Assembly: GCA_963718315.1 (NCBI GenBank)
Contig: CAVQZC010000013.1
Location: 682,001 to 746,000, forward strand
Direction of reading: 5' to 3'
From: CAVQZC01 sp963718315
GTDB lineage: Bacteria > Actinomycetota > Thermoleophilia > Gaiellales > JAICJC01
DNA length: 64,000 nt
The position numbers and the translations under genes were made by a program. Under the pieces are notes generated by a model. The model did not search any database and was not told the origin of the DNA. It saw only the letters and a list, made by a program, of their open reading frames with translations. This document shows, piece after piece, positions 53,802-63,042 of the stretch (position 1 is its first letter; each line of letters starts with the position of its first letter).

Positions 53802-54794
53802 TTGCCCGCTGAGCTCGCGCTGTTCGCGGTCAGCCTGGCGGTCAGCATCGGCGCCAGCTTCGTGTTGTCCCGCGAGCTCGACCGGATCGGCGTTCGGCTC
53901 GGCATCACCGAGGGTCTCCTCGGCATCCTGACGGCGCTCGGCGCCGACGCCCCGGAGATCTCGACGGCGGCCGTGGCCGTGCTCAGCCACAACACCTCGA
54001 TCGGGGTCGGAGTCGTCCTCGGATCCAACGTGTTCAACCTGGCAGGCCTGCTCGGACTGAGCGCGCTGATCGCGGGCGGCGTTCGGATGGGGCGCCACGC
54101 GGCGCTTCTGGAAGGCAGCGCAGCCACCGCCGTCGCTCTCATCGCCGTCACGCTCGCCGCGGGCTGGATCGGACCCTGGATGGGCTTCGCGCTATGCGTC
54201 GTCGTGCTCACCCCGTACGCCCTGCTGGCCAGCGTGCGGCCTGCTCAGCTCCCGCGCCTCCCCACGGCAGGCCTGCGGGCGTTCATGCGCCATGCGGTCA
54301 CCGAGGGGCACCGGGCCGCACGGCTCGACCACCTTCCGGCCCCCGGCGGCCTCTGGAGCGTTCTGCTCATCCCACCGGGGATCGCGGCGGTCGTGCTGGG
54401 CAGCATCGGCATGGTGCACGCGGCCACGCGGGTCGGCGATCGCTGGTCGATCTCGGAGGCGGTGATGGGCACCCTCGTCCTGGCGATCCTGACCAGCATC
54501 CCCAACGTCGTGGCCGCGCTGCGGCTCGCGTCGCACCACCGAGGACCGGCCGTCGTGGCCGAGGCATACAACTCCAACAGCGCGAATGTCCTGGCCGGGC
54601 TTTGCCTGCCGGCGGCGATCATCGGCCTCCACGGATCGCACAACCTCGGCGTGCTGACGGCGCTCTGGGCCCTCTACATGACCGTTCTCAGCGTGGTGCT
54701 ACTCGCGCGGGCGCCGGGCCTGACACGAAAGGACGGCGCCGCGTTGGTGTTCATGTACGTCCTTTTCGTGGTCGTGATCCTGGCCCGCTACTGA
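53802..54794 (+). CDS. CaCA-family cation exchanger
   Basis: 330 aa from the TTG at 53802; the frame opens at 53688 but its first 38 residues are Arg/Pro-rich and not membrane-like. Ten or so membrane segments. Alpha-1 repeat: GADAPEISTAAVAVLSHN, VLGSNVFNLAG. Alpha-2 repeat: AILTSIPNVVAALRLAS, NSNSANVLAG. Acidic residues in these repeats bind the cation in sodium/calcium exchangers. The ion is not certain. Its 3' end overlaps kdpE by 7 nt, tail to tail. Confidence 0.8.
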   Translation: MPAELALFAVSLAVSIGASFVLSRELDRIGVRLGITEGLLGILTALGADAPEISTAAVAVLSHNTSIGVGVVLGSNVFNLAGLLGLSALIAGGVRMGRHAALLEGSAATAVALIAVTLAAGWIGPWMGFALCVVVLTPYALLASVRPAQLPRLPTAGLRAFMRHAVTEGHRAARLDHLPAPGGLWSVLLIPPGIAAVVLGSIGMVHAATRVGDRWSISEAVMGTLVLAILTSIPNVVAALRLASHHRGPAVVAEAYNSNSANVLAGLCLPAAIIGLHGSHNLGVLTALWALYMTVLSVVLLARAPGLTRKDGAALVFMYVLFVVVILARY

Positions 54795-55480
54795 TCGTCG
54801 GGGTTGACCAGCCTGTACCCCGCGCCGGTCTCGGTGACCAGGTAGCGCGGGCGGGTCGGGTTGGGCTCGATCTTCTGGCGCAGGCGGGAGATGTAGACGT
54901 GCAGGTAGTGCGCCTCGACCTGGTAGGCGGGGCCCCAGACCCGTTTCAGGATGGTGCGGTGGGTGAGCAGCTTGCCCTCGTTCTCGGCGAACAGGCGGAG
55001 CAACGAGAACTCGGTCGGCGTCAGCGTGATCAGCTTCCCGCCGAAGGTCACGCGGTGCTGTTCGACGTCGATCTCGAGCTCGCCGATGCGGTGGATGGGC
55101 TCCCCCGGCGGCGCCACGCGGCGCAGCACGGCCCGCAGCCGCGCAAGCAGCTCCTCCATGCCGAACGGCTTGGTGACATAGTCGTCGGCGCCCGCGTCGA
55201 GCGCCTCGACCTTCTGCCGCTCCTCCCCGACGGCCGACAGGATCACGATAGGCACGTCGCTGCTCTGCCGCACCCGCCGGCACACCTCCGTGCCGTTCAT
55301 GTCGGGCAGCACCAGGTCGAGCACGATCGCGTCCGGAGGCCGGATGGTCGCCGCCGCCAGCGCCTCGGCCCCGGTCGCGGCGACGTCGACCTCGTAGCCC
55401 GCGCCGCGCAGGATGGTGGTCAGCGCGTGCAGGATCTGCCGCTCGTCGTCGACCACCAGGATGCGCCCGGAGTCGCTCAC
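54788..55480 (-). CDS. kdpE: KdpE-type response regulator
   Basis: 230 aa. Receiver domain with Asp11/Asp12 and phospho-acceptor Asp55 (IVLDLVLPD), Lys in YVTKPFGMEEL, and an OmpR-type winged helix from about 130 (LTPTEFSLLRLFAENEGKLL, then HYLHVYISRLRQKI). It is the final gene of the kdp operon. Phosphorylated KdpE should activate this operon at low potassium. Confidence 0.94.
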   Translation of the reverse strand: MSDSGRILVVDDERQILHALTTILRGAGYEVDVAATGAEALAAATIRPPDAIVLDLVLPDMNGTEVCRRVRQSSDVPIVILSAVGEERQKVEALDAGADDYVTKPFGMEELLARLRAVLRRVAPPGEPIHRIGELEIDVEQHRVTFGGKLITLTPTEFSLLRLFAENEGKLLTHRTILKRVWGPAYQVEAHYLHVYISRLRQKIEPNPTRPRYLVTETGAGYRLVNPDDQ

Positions 55481-56904
55481 TCTGGTGGCTGCTCCGAGGG
55501 AAGGGCGAACGCGAAGGTGGCGCCCTGGCCGGGCTGCGACTCGGCCCAGACGCGGCCGCCGTTGGCCTCGGCGAACCCGCGGGCGATCGCCAGCCCGAGT
55601 CCTGCGCCGCCGCCGTCCGACCCGGCGTGGAACGGCTCGAAGATCTCCTCGAGCTGGTCGGCTGGAATGCCAGGGCCATGGTCGATGACGCGGAAGATCA
55701 CCTCTCGCCGGGTGTTCGTTGCCCGGATGCTGACCGGCTCACCGTCGGGTGAGTGCCGCAGCGCGTTCTCGATCAGGTTCACCAGCACGCGCTGGGCGTG
55801 TGTGGGGTCGACGCGCACCGGCGGCAGCGTGGTCGCGACCTGGTCCTGGATGCGGTCGCCGGCGTCACCGCCCAGAGCCGAGATAGCCTGGGCGACCAGC
55901 GCGTCGGGCGTCCACAGCTCCTGCATTGGAGCGGCCGCCTCGGCCTGCAACCGCGACAGGTCGAGCAGGTTCGAGACCAGGCGGATCAGCCGCTCGGTCT
56001 CGACGCGGATGGTGGTCATCAGCTCACGCCGGTCGGTTTCGGAGAGCGCGATCGAGCCCGCTTCGAGCGCCTCGACGGCGGCATGGATCGAGGTCAGCGG
56101 CGTGCGGAAGTCGTGGCTTGCCGCCCGCAGCACCGCCGTCTTGGCGGCGTCGCTCTGGCGCAGCGTCTCGGCCTGGAGCGCCTGCGCGGCCAGCGTCTCG
56201 CGATCGACCGCCACCGCCAGCAGCGAGGCCAGCGCCGGCAGGAAGCGCTTCCGCACGCGCAGGCTCGGGTTGGCGTGGTCGGGGAGGTAGACGGTTCCCA
56301 CCGCCCGGCTTCCGGCCGCGAGGGGCAGCGGCGACTCGTTGGCTGCGGCAGGGTGCGGCGGGCCGAGCTCGATGCGTGCTGTGTCGGCATCCAGCACCAG
56401 GGCAACGCGGCGGCCGATCTCGTCGATCTGGTCGGCAATCCTGCCGCCCTGGAGCAATGCCGTGGCCAACTCGGCGAGCACCCCCGTCTCGCGCTCCCGC
56501 TGCTCGGCCTCGGCAGCCCGCCCTCGCGACCGCGTCGCCTGCGTGCTGACGACGACCGCCACGGTCAGGTAGACCGCCAGAACCAGCCAGTTGCGCGAGT
56601 CCTGAAGTGTGAACGAGCCGACCGGCGGCAGACAGAACCAGTTGAACGCGAGCATGCTCGCGACCGAGACCAGCACCGAGTAGGCCAGACCGAAGAGCAC
56701 GGCGATCGCCAACACCGCGAAGACGTAGAGAACGCCCAGGCTGATCACGGGGGCGATTGGCTTCAGCAGCAGGATCACCGTCGTCACCACCGCCACCGCG
56801 ATCGCGCACGAGGCGATCGCGACCGCGTGGCGCCGCGGTCCGTCGAGCCGGGCCAGCCGTTGCAGCGTCGGGCTGGACGAGACCGACATGCCCCAGGTGC
56901 TCAT
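55477..56904 (-). CDS. kdpD: KdpD histidine-kinase part (third of three kdpD genes)
   Basis: 475 aa. It holds the four membrane segments of KdpD (about 26-125, with the DUF4118 type sequence), a GAF-like region (about 140-240), the H-box SHDFRTPLTS with His264, the N-box LIENALRHSP and the G-boxes DHGPGIP and GAGLGLAI. In standard KdpD this is the C-terminal half of a protein of about 900 aa. Here it starts with its own ATG inside an ATGA overlap with the Usp gene, so the split is neat and not a frameshift. Confidence 0.93.
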   Translation of the reverse strand: MSTWGMSVSSSPTLQRLARLDGPRRHAVAIASCAIAVAVVTTVILLLKPIAPVISLGVLYVFAVLAIAVLFGLAYSVLVSVASMLAFNWFCLPPVGSFTLQDSRNWLVLAVYLTVAVVVSTQATRSRGRAAEAEQRERETGVLAELATALLQGGRIADQIDEIGRRVALVLDADTARIELGPPHPAAANESPLPLAAGSRAVGTVYLPDHANPSLRVRKRFLPALASLLAVAVDRETLAAQALQAETLRQSDAAKTAVLRAASHDFRTPLTSIHAAVEALEAGSIALSETDRRELMTTIRVETERLIRLVSNLLDLSRLQAEAAAPMQELWTPDALVAQAISALGGDAGDRIQDQVATTLPPVRVDPTHAQRVLVNLIENALRHSPDGEPVSIRATNTRREVIFRVIDHGPGIPADQLEEIFEPFHAGSDGGGAGLGLAIARGFAEANGGRVWAESQPGQGATFAFALPSEQPPE

Positions 56905-57362
56905 GCGGCCTCCGCCGGAGCAGGCCGCAGAACGATCGTCTCGGTGGGCGTATTGGTCAGTGCCCACGCCAGATCGGCGGCCGAGAAGCCGTGCCGGCTC
57001 TCGGGATTTGCGGGCAGGATGATCCGCTCAAAGTGCTCCTCCGACCAGAGCCGCGCCAGCCCGTCGCGCAACGAGCGCCCGCGTTCCATGCGGGCGTCGA
57101 CCTCGATCCCGGCGCGATTGGCTTCCTGCTCGATCCCCTCCAGCACCGGTAGCGCCTGTCCGACCTCGCGCACCAGCGGGCTGTCGAAGGGCTGGCTGAG
57201 AGGGACGGTGATCAGATACGCCGGCACCAGGGCTGCATTCTCCGCCCGCGCGATCCGCAGCGCGGCGGCGAGCACGACCGGGTCGAGCCGCCCGGCGAAC
57301 GCGACCAGCACCCGGCGGTCGGAGCCCGCCTTCGGCGAGCGCCGCAACCCGAAGAAGCTCAT
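56901..57362 (-). CDS. KdpD-linked universal-stress domain protein (second of three)
   Basis: 153 aa. A single Usp-like domain: RVLVAFAGRLDPVVLAAALR at the N-terminus and ERIILPANPESRHGFSAADL toward the end. It lies between the sensor part and the kinase part of KdpD with 4-nt overlaps on both sides. The upstream sensor gene already contains one Usp domain, so this is a second copy. It may bind nucleotide or potassium-linked ligands and bridge the two halves. Confidence 0.8.
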   Translation of the reverse strand: MSFFGLRRSPKAGSDRRVLVAFAGRLDPVVLAAALRIARAENAALVPAYLITVPLSQPFDSPLVREVGQALPVLEGIEQEANRAGIEVDARMERGRSLRDGLARLWSEEHFERIILPANPESRHGFSAADLAWALTNTPTETIVLRPAPAEAA

Positions 57363-58450
57363 TGCGGCTCCTGTCGTCCGCGGGGTCGGTCGGCGCTCAG
57401 CCGGATGTCGATGCCCGGTAGCGCCTCAATCAACCGGTACAGCTGCGACCGGCCCAGCGCCAGCTCCAGACGGCGCTCGTGCGGGGCGATCCAGAACACG
57501 TAGGTCGTGCCTCGGTCGCCGGCGACGCGCTTGACGGCGGCAACGAAATCGCCGTCCTCCTCCTCGAGGAAGTGCACGCCGAGCGTGACGGCCAGCCGGC
57601 GGAGCGCGGCCAGCGCCGTGCGGTCGCGATCAGACAGGGAATCGCCGGGCGGATGCACCCAGAGCGCGTCGATGTCGGCTCCCAGCCGCTGTCCGGAGCG
57701 CCATGCACGGCGCAACAAGCGCTGGCCGGACGGTCCCGGCTCGACCAGGACGAGGATCCGGTCGCTGATCGCGCGCCTCGCCAGCGGGTCGTCGAAGGTG
57801 ACAACGGAGCGTCTGGCCTCGACGTCCTCGGCCACCTCCCGCAGGGCAAGTTGCCGCAAGGACGACAGGTTGTCGGCCTTGAAGAAGTTCTGCAGCGCCG
57901 CCTCGATCCGCCCGGCGGGATACACCTTGCCCGCCTGGATCCGCTCGCGCAGATCCTCCGGCGTCAGGTCGACCAGCACCACCTCGTCGGCCTCGTCCAG
58001 CACCCGGTCGGGCACCGTCTCCCGCACCCGTACGCCGGTCAGCTCGAATACGAGGTCGTTCAGGCTCTCCAGGTGCTGGATGTTGACCGTCGAGATCACG
58101 TCGATCCCGGCGTCGAGCACCTCCTCGATGTCCTCGTAGCGCTTCTGGTTCTGGGAACCCGGCGCGTTGGTGTGCGCCAGCTCGTCGATCAGCGCCAGCT
58201 CCGGCACCCGGCGCACGACCGCCTCGACGTCCATCTCCTCGACGGTCACTCCGCCGTGCTCGATCTTGCGGCGGGGGACGACCTCGAGGCCCTCGGCCAG
58301 GGCGATGGTGTCGGGGCGGTCGTGCGGTTCGAGATAACCGATCACCACGTCAACTCCCTGGTCGAGGGCCTGTCGGCCTTCCTCCAGCATCCGGTAGGTC
58401 TTGCCCACGCCCGCCGCGGCTCCCAGCAGTATCCGGTATCGGCCCCGCAT
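57359..58450 (-). CDS. kdpD: KdpD N-terminal sensor part (first of three kdpD genes)
   Basis: 363 aa. The KdpD-type N-terminal ATPase domain has Walker A GAAAGVGKT (10-18), ELALIDELAHTNAPGSQNQK with the conserved His-Thr-Asn, and DVISTVNIQHLESLND. A Usp domain follows from about 228 (RILVLVEPGPSGQRLLRRAW). The gene ends there without the membrane helices of a full KdpD. Homologous split KdpD/Usp proteins exist in some bacteria. ATGA overlap with the next gene. Confidence 0.92.
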   Translation of the reverse strand: MRGRYRILLGAAAGVGKTYRMLEEGRQALDQGVDVVIGYLEPHDRPDTIALAEGLEVVPRRKIEHGGVTVEEMDVEAVVRRVPELALIDELAHTNAPGSQNQKRYEDIEEVLDAGIDVISTVNIQHLESLNDLVFELTGVRVRETVPDRVLDEADEVVLVDLTPEDLRERIQAGKVYPAGRIEAALQNFFKADNLSSLRQLALREVAEDVEARRSVVTFDDPLARRAISDRILVLVEPGPSGQRLLRRAWRSGQRLGADIDALWVHPPGDSLSDRDRTALAALRRLAVTLGVHFLEEEDGDFVAAVKRVAGDRGTTYVFWIAPHERRLELALGRSQLYRLIEALPGIDIRLSADRPRGRQEPQ

Positions 58451-58479
58451 GGGCAGATGCTACGACCTACGGCGAAGGG

Positions 58480-60537
58480 TCACGCGCCGAGCACGTTGTG
58501 GATGATGAGGTCGATCAGCTTGATCCCGATGAAGGGCGCGATCAGGCCGCCCAGCCCGTAGATCAGCAGATTTCGCCGGAGCAGCGCCGTGGCGCCGACT
58601 GCGCGGTACTTCACTCCCCGCAGTGAGAGTGGGATCAGGAGCGGGATCACGATCGCGTTGAAGATGATCGCCGAGGTCACCGCGCTTGCGGGCGTGCCCA
58701 GCTTCATGATGTTGATCGTCCACAGCGGGCCATGCTCGCCGGGATGGGCCGCGTAGGTGTAGGCGAACATGGCGGGCAGGATCGCGAAGTACTTGGCGAC
58801 GTCGTTGGCGATCGAGAACGTCGTCAGCGCACCGCGGGTGATCAGCAGCTGCTTGCCGACCTCGACGACCTCGATCAGCTTGGTCGGGTTGGAGTCGAGG
58901 TCGACCATGTTGCCGGCCTCTTTGGCGGCCTGCGTGCCGGTGTTCATGGCCACGCCGACGTCCGCCTGCGCCAGTGCCGGGGCGTCGTTGGTGCCGTCGC
59001 CGGTCATCGCGACCATCCGGCCCTTGCCCTGCTCCTCCTTGATCAGCGCCATCTTGTTCTCGGGCGTCGCCTCGGCCAGGAAGTCGTCGACGCCTGACTC
59101 GTTGGCGATGAACGCTGCCGTGACCGGGTTGTCGCCGGTGATCATCACGGTGCGGATGCCCATCTTGCGCAACTCGTCGAAGCGCTCAGCGATGCCGCCC
59201 TTGACGATGTCCTTGAGGTAGATGACGCCGAGCGTGAAGTTGTCGCGGGCGACAACCAGCGGAGTGCCGCCCTCGCGGGCGATCCGGTCGACGGCGGCGT
59301 CGACCTCGGCAGGCACCTGCCCGCCGTTCTCCTCGACGAACTTCTTGATCGCATCGGTCGCGCCCTTGCGGATCACGTTGCCGTTCATGTTGACGCCACT
59401 CATCCGGGTCATCGCCGAGAACGGGACGAACTCCGCCTCGATCGAGCCCAGCGTGTGCTCGCGGACGCCGAACTGCTTGGCCAGGACGACAATCGAGCGG
59501 CCTTCGGGCGTCTCGTCAGCCAGCGACGAGAGCTGCGCGGCCTCGGCCAGGTCGTGGTCGGAGACGCCCGGGGCGGGGATGAACTCGACAGCCTGGCGGT
59601 TGCCGAACGTGATGGTGCCCGTCTTGTCCAACAGCAGCACGTCGATGTCGCCGGAGGCCTCGACCGCGCGCCCCGACAGGGCCAGCACGTTGCGGCGCAC
59701 CAGCCGGTCCATGCCGGCGATACCGATGCACGACAGCAAGGCGCCGATGGTGGTCGGGATCAATGCGACCAGCAGGCAGATCAGTACCGTGCTGGAGACG
59801 CCGCTGTTCGCGAAAAGTGCGAACGGCTGCAGCGTCACCACGGCGACCAGGAAGATCAGCGTCAGCCCCGAGAGCAGAATGTTGAGGGCGATCTCGTTCG
59901 GCGTCTTGCGCCGCTCGGCGCCCTCGACCAGCGAGATCATCCGGTCGAGGAACGACTGGCCCGGCTCCTGGGTGACCTCGACCACGAGCTGGTCGGAGAG
60001 CAGCCGGGTGCCGCCGGTGACCGCGGAACGGTCGCCGCCGGACTCCCTGATGACCGGTGCCGACTCGCCGGTGATCGCCGACTCGTCGACCGAGCCGATG
60101 CCCTCGATCACGTCACCATCTGCCGGAATCTGCTCGCCCGCGACCACCAGGACGACGTCCCCGCGCTGCAGCTCGGGCGCGGGCACCTGCTCCACCGTCC
60201 CGTCGTCCTTCCGGCGGTTTGCCAGTGTGGTGGTGCGCATCGCTCGGAGGCTCTCGGCCTGGGCCTTGCCCCGGCCCTCGGCGATCGCCTCGGCGAAGTT
60301 GGCGAACAGCACCGTCAGCCACAGCCAGAAGGCGATGTCGCCGGTGAACCACAGCGGCTGGCCGCCGCCGTTGACCAGATTGATCAGGAACGTGGCTGTG
60401 GTGATCACCGATCCGATCTCGACCACGAACATGACCGGGTTGCGGACCTGGATGCGTGGATCGAGCTTCTTGAACGAGTCGATCGTCGCGCGCGTGACAA
60501 TTTCGCGCGTGAGCAGCTTTGCCGATTCCCGTGCCAT
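58480..60537 (-). CDS. kdpB: Potassium-transporting P-type ATPase subunit B
   Basis: 685 aa. Phosphorylated Asp304 in DKTGTIT, TGES (156-159) in the actuator domain, TGDGTNDAPAL in the hinge, and seven membrane segments. It hydrolyses ATP to drive potassium through KdpA. One-base overlap with kdpC (TGATG). Confidence 0.97.
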   Translation of the reverse strand: MARESAKLLTREIVTRATIDSFKKLDPRIQVRNPVMFVVEIGSVITTATFLINLVNGGGQPLWFTGDIAFWLWLTVLFANFAEAIAEGRGKAQAESLRAMRTTTLANRRKDDGTVEQVPAPELQRGDVVLVVAGEQIPADGDVIEGIGSVDESAITGESAPVIRESGGDRSAVTGGTRLLSDQLVVEVTQEPGQSFLDRMISLVEGAERRKTPNEIALNILLSGLTLIFLVAVVTLQPFALFANSGVSSTVLICLLVALIPTTIGALLSCIGIAGMDRLVRRNVLALSGRAVEASGDIDVLLLDKTGTITFGNRQAVEFIPAPGVSDHDLAEAAQLSSLADETPEGRSIVVLAKQFGVREHTLGSIEAEFVPFSAMTRMSGVNMNGNVIRKGATDAIKKFVEENGGQVPAEVDAAVDRIAREGGTPLVVARDNFTLGVIYLKDIVKGGIAERFDELRKMGIRTVMITGDNPVTAAFIANESGVDDFLAEATPENKMALIKEEQGKGRMVAMTGDGTNDAPALAQADVGVAMNTGTQAAKEAGNMVDLDSNPTKLIEVVEVGKQLLITRGALTTFSIANDVAKYFAILPAMFAYTYAAHPGEHGPLWTINIMKLGTPASAVTSAIIFNAIVIPLLIPLSLRGVKYRAVGATALLRRNLLIYGLGGLIAPFIGIKLIDLIIHNVLGA

Positions 60538-61121
60538 CAGTGCATCCCATCCAGTGCGAGGTTGAGTTCGAGGACGTTCACGCCGGGCTCACCGAAGAAG
60601 CCCAGGAAGCGGCCGTCCGTGTGTGCGTTGATCAGGTTCTGTACGGTCGAGAGCGGCAGGTGGCGAACCGCAGCGATCCGCGGAGCCTGCAGATTCGCGT
60701 AGGCCTTGGAGATGTCCGGGTCGATCCCGGAGCCGGACGCGGTCACCGCGTCGACCGGGATGTCCTTCGCGCTCAGGCCCGGGTTGTAGGGACCCTCGAG
60801 CTTGAGGATCGCCTGCACCCGCTGGTCGACCAACTGGGCCAGCGCCTTGCTGTTCGGCCCCAGGTTGGAGAACGTCGTGCCGTCGGCGTTGTAGGCCGGG
60901 TCGGTGGCGGAGGGCCGCTCGTGGAAGTACTGCGGGCCGGTGAAGCCCTGGGCGGCCAGCTTGGAGCCGATCACCTTGCCGTTCTGCTTGATCAGGCTGC
61001 CGTTGGCCGCGTTGTTGAACGCGACCTGCCCGACCAGCACCATCACCGCCGGGTAGACGAACCCCAGCAGGGCGGTGGCGGCAACGATCGTGATCAGCGA
61101 CCGTGTGATGTCTTTTCGCAT
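60537..61121 (-). CDS. kdpC: Potassium-transporting ATPase subunit C
   Basis: 194 aa. One N-terminal membrane helix (SLITIVAATALLGFVYPAVM), then YFHERPSATDPAYNADGTTFSNLGP and VTASGSGIDPDIS, both hallmarks of KdpC, and HTDGRFLGFFGEPGVNVLELN at the end. Periplasmic-side subunit of the complex. 19 nt after kdpA. Confidence 0.96.
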   Translation of the reverse strand: MRKDITRSLITIVAATALLGFVYPAVMVLVGQVAFNNAANGSLIKQNGKVIGSKLAAQGFTGPQYFHERPSATDPAYNADGTTFSNLGPNSKALAQLVDQRVQAILKLEGPYNPGLSAKDIPVDAVTASGSGIDPDISKAYANLQAPRIAAVRHLPLSTVQNLINAHTDGRFLGFFGEPGVNVLELNLALDGMH

Positions 61122-61140
61122 GATCAGTGATTCCCTTGGG

Positions 61141-62865
61141 TCAGAAGAGTCGGGTTGTCAGTGCCTCGACCACCGGCCCCAGCACCAGTGCCGGGAGGAT
61201 GGTGAGGGCGGGCAGCAGGATCACAACGCCGGTCAGGAGCACGACGAACGTCGGCCCATCGGTGCGCATCGTTCCCAGAGAGGGCGGCGTGGTCTTCTTG
61301 ACCGCCACCGATCCGCCGATTGCGAGTGCGACGATCAGCGGGATGAAACGGCCCACCAGCATTGCGAACGCGCCGAGCATCGTGGAGAAGTTGGTCGCGC
61401 CGTAGCCGGCGAACGCGCTGCCGTTGTTATTGGTCTGAGAGGTGTAGGCGTAGAACGCCTCGGTGAAGCCGTGCGGGCCGGCGTTGAAGATCGACTCCTT
61501 GCCCGCGTGGGTCGTCATCGCAATCGCGGTCAGGATCAGCACCACGACCGGCACCCAGATCGAGCCGATCACCGCCAACTTGATCTCCCGGGCCTCGATC
61601 TTCTTGCCCAGGTACTCGGGCGTCCTCCCCACCATCAAGCCGCCGATGAAGACCGTGAGGATGACCAGCATCAGCATGCCGTAGAGGCCCGAGCCGACGC
61701 CGCCGAAGATCACCTCGCCGATGAAGATGTTGGTCAGCGGGACGGCCCCGCCCAGCGCGGTGAAGGAGTCATGGGCGCCGTTGACCGAGCCGTTGGAGGC
61801 GTCGGTCGTGATGGTCGCCCAGAGGGCGGTGTTGGCAATCCCGAACCGCACCTCCTTGCCCTCCATGTTCCCGCCGGACTGTGAGCCCGAGGCCGCCAGG
61901 TTGACATGGGCGTCGTGCAGCACCGGCGAGCCGTGCTGCTCCGCCGGGCCGGCGATGATCACGCCGGTCAGCATCAGGATGAACATGACGGAGAGGATCG
62001 CCCAGCCCTGCCGGGTCGCCTTCACCATCTTGCCGAACATGTAAACCTCGGCCGAGCCGATCAGCAGGATGAAGAGCTCCTCCAGCAGACCCGTCATCCC
62101 GGTTGGATTCTCGAACGGAACGGCCGAGTTGGAGTTGTAGAAGCCGCCGCCGTTGGTGCCGAGCTGCTTCATGGCGATCTGCGAGGCCACCGGGCCACGC
62201 GCGATGTGCTGGGTCCCGCTCTGCACCGTGTGGGCGACCGCGTTGCCGCTGAAGGTCTCGGGCACGCCCTGCCAGATCAGGATCACGGTTGCGATCAGGC
62301 ACAGGGGCATCAGGATGTAGGCGATGGTGCGGTACAGGTCAACCCAGAAGTTCCCCAGCGAGCTCGTCTGCCGGCGGGCGAAGCCGCGGATCATCGCGGC
62401 CAGCACTGCCATGCCGACGGCGGCGGAGATAAAGTTCTGCACCGCCAGCCCGGCCATCTGGGTCAGGTAGCTCATCGTGTACTCGCCGCCGTAGTACTGC
62501 CAGTTCGTGTTGGTGACGAAGCTGGAGGCTGTGTTGACGGCCACGCCGGGCGTCACGTTCGAAAGACCGTCGGGGTTCAGCGGAAGGTGGCCCTGCACGC
62601 GCAGAAGCACGTACAGCGGAATCAGGAAGAGCAGGCTGAACCAGACGACGCTCTTCGCGTATTGCTTCCAGTCCTGCTCCTCCTCGGAAGAGGTGCGAAG
62701 CAGGCGGTAAAACGCGCGCTCGATGAAGCCGAACCAGCGGGCAAGAAACACCGCCTCGCCTTCGTAGACCCGCGCCATGTAACCGCCCAGCAGCGGGGTC
62801 AGCGCCAGGAGCAGGATCGCGTAGACCGCGATCTGCGCCCAGCCCTGGGAGGTGAGGTTGGTCAT
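61141..62865 (-). CDS. kdpA: Potassium-transporting ATPase subunit A
   Basis: 574 aa with ten membrane segments. Four selectivity-filter regions can be seen, including TNTNWQYYGGE, LGTNGGGFYNSNSA, NTALWATITTDASNGSVNG and NNNGSAFAGY. It forms the potassium channel of the Kdp complex. ATGA overlap with kdpF. Confidence 0.97.
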   Translation of the reverse strand: MTNLTSQGWAQIAVYAILLLALTPLLGGYMARVYEGEAVFLARWFGFIERAFYRLLRTSSEEEQDWKQYAKSVVWFSLLFLIPLYVLLRVQGHLPLNPDGLSNVTPGVAVNTASSFVTNTNWQYYGGEYTMSYLTQMAGLAVQNFISAAVGMAVLAAMIRGFARRQTSSLGNFWVDLYRTIAYILMPLCLIATVILIWQGVPETFSGNAVAHTVQSGTQHIARGPVASQIAMKQLGTNGGGFYNSNSAVPFENPTGMTGLLEELFILLIGSAEVYMFGKMVKATRQGWAILSVMFILMLTGVIIAGPAEQHGSPVLHDAHVNLAASGSQSGGNMEGKEVRFGIANTALWATITTDASNGSVNGAHDSFTALGGAVPLTNIFIGEVIFGGVGSGLYGMLMLVILTVFIGGLMVGRTPEYLGKKIEAREIKLAVIGSIWVPVVVLILTAIAMTTHAGKESIFNAGPHGFTEAFYAYTSQTNNNGSAFAGYGATNFSTMLGAFAMLVGRFIPLIVALAIGGSVAVKKTTPPSLGTMRTDGPTFVVLLTGVVILLPALTILPALVLGPVVEALTTRLF

Positions 62866-62951
62866 AGGTTCTCACCCCGCACCAGGGCGTAACAGAGGTA
62901 GGCAAACAACACGATCGAAACCAACAACAGGAATGCGTCAGTGCCGGTCAT
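62862..62951 (-). CDS. kdpF: KdpF small subunit
   Basis: 29 aa: it begins MTGTDAFLLLVSIVLFAY and ends LVRGENL, a single membrane helix of the length and style of KdpF, the lipid-like stabilising subunit. Its TGA overlaps the kdpA ATG by 4 nt. Confidence 0.88.
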   Translation of the reverse strand: MTGTDAFLLLVSIVLFAYLCYALVRGENL

Positions 62952-62955
62952 CGGG

Positions 62956-63042
62956 CTACAGCCTCTCGAGTCCGGCGATCACGCCAAACATGGCGACCAG
63001 GCATCCAACCATGATCACCAGCGCCAACAGGTCGAGCATCAT
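62956..63042 (-). CDS. 28-aa membrane peptide upstream of kdpF
   Basis: Reads MMLDLLALVIMVGCLVAM and ends GLERL, one hydrophobic helix. The ATG forms an ATGA overlap with the stop of the 200-aa gene, and the stop is 4 nt from the kdpF start. Same size and character as KdpF but a different sequence. It may be a second small subunit or a leader peptide. Confidence 0.65.
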   Translation of the reverse strand: MMLDLLALVIMVGCLVAMFGVIAGLERL

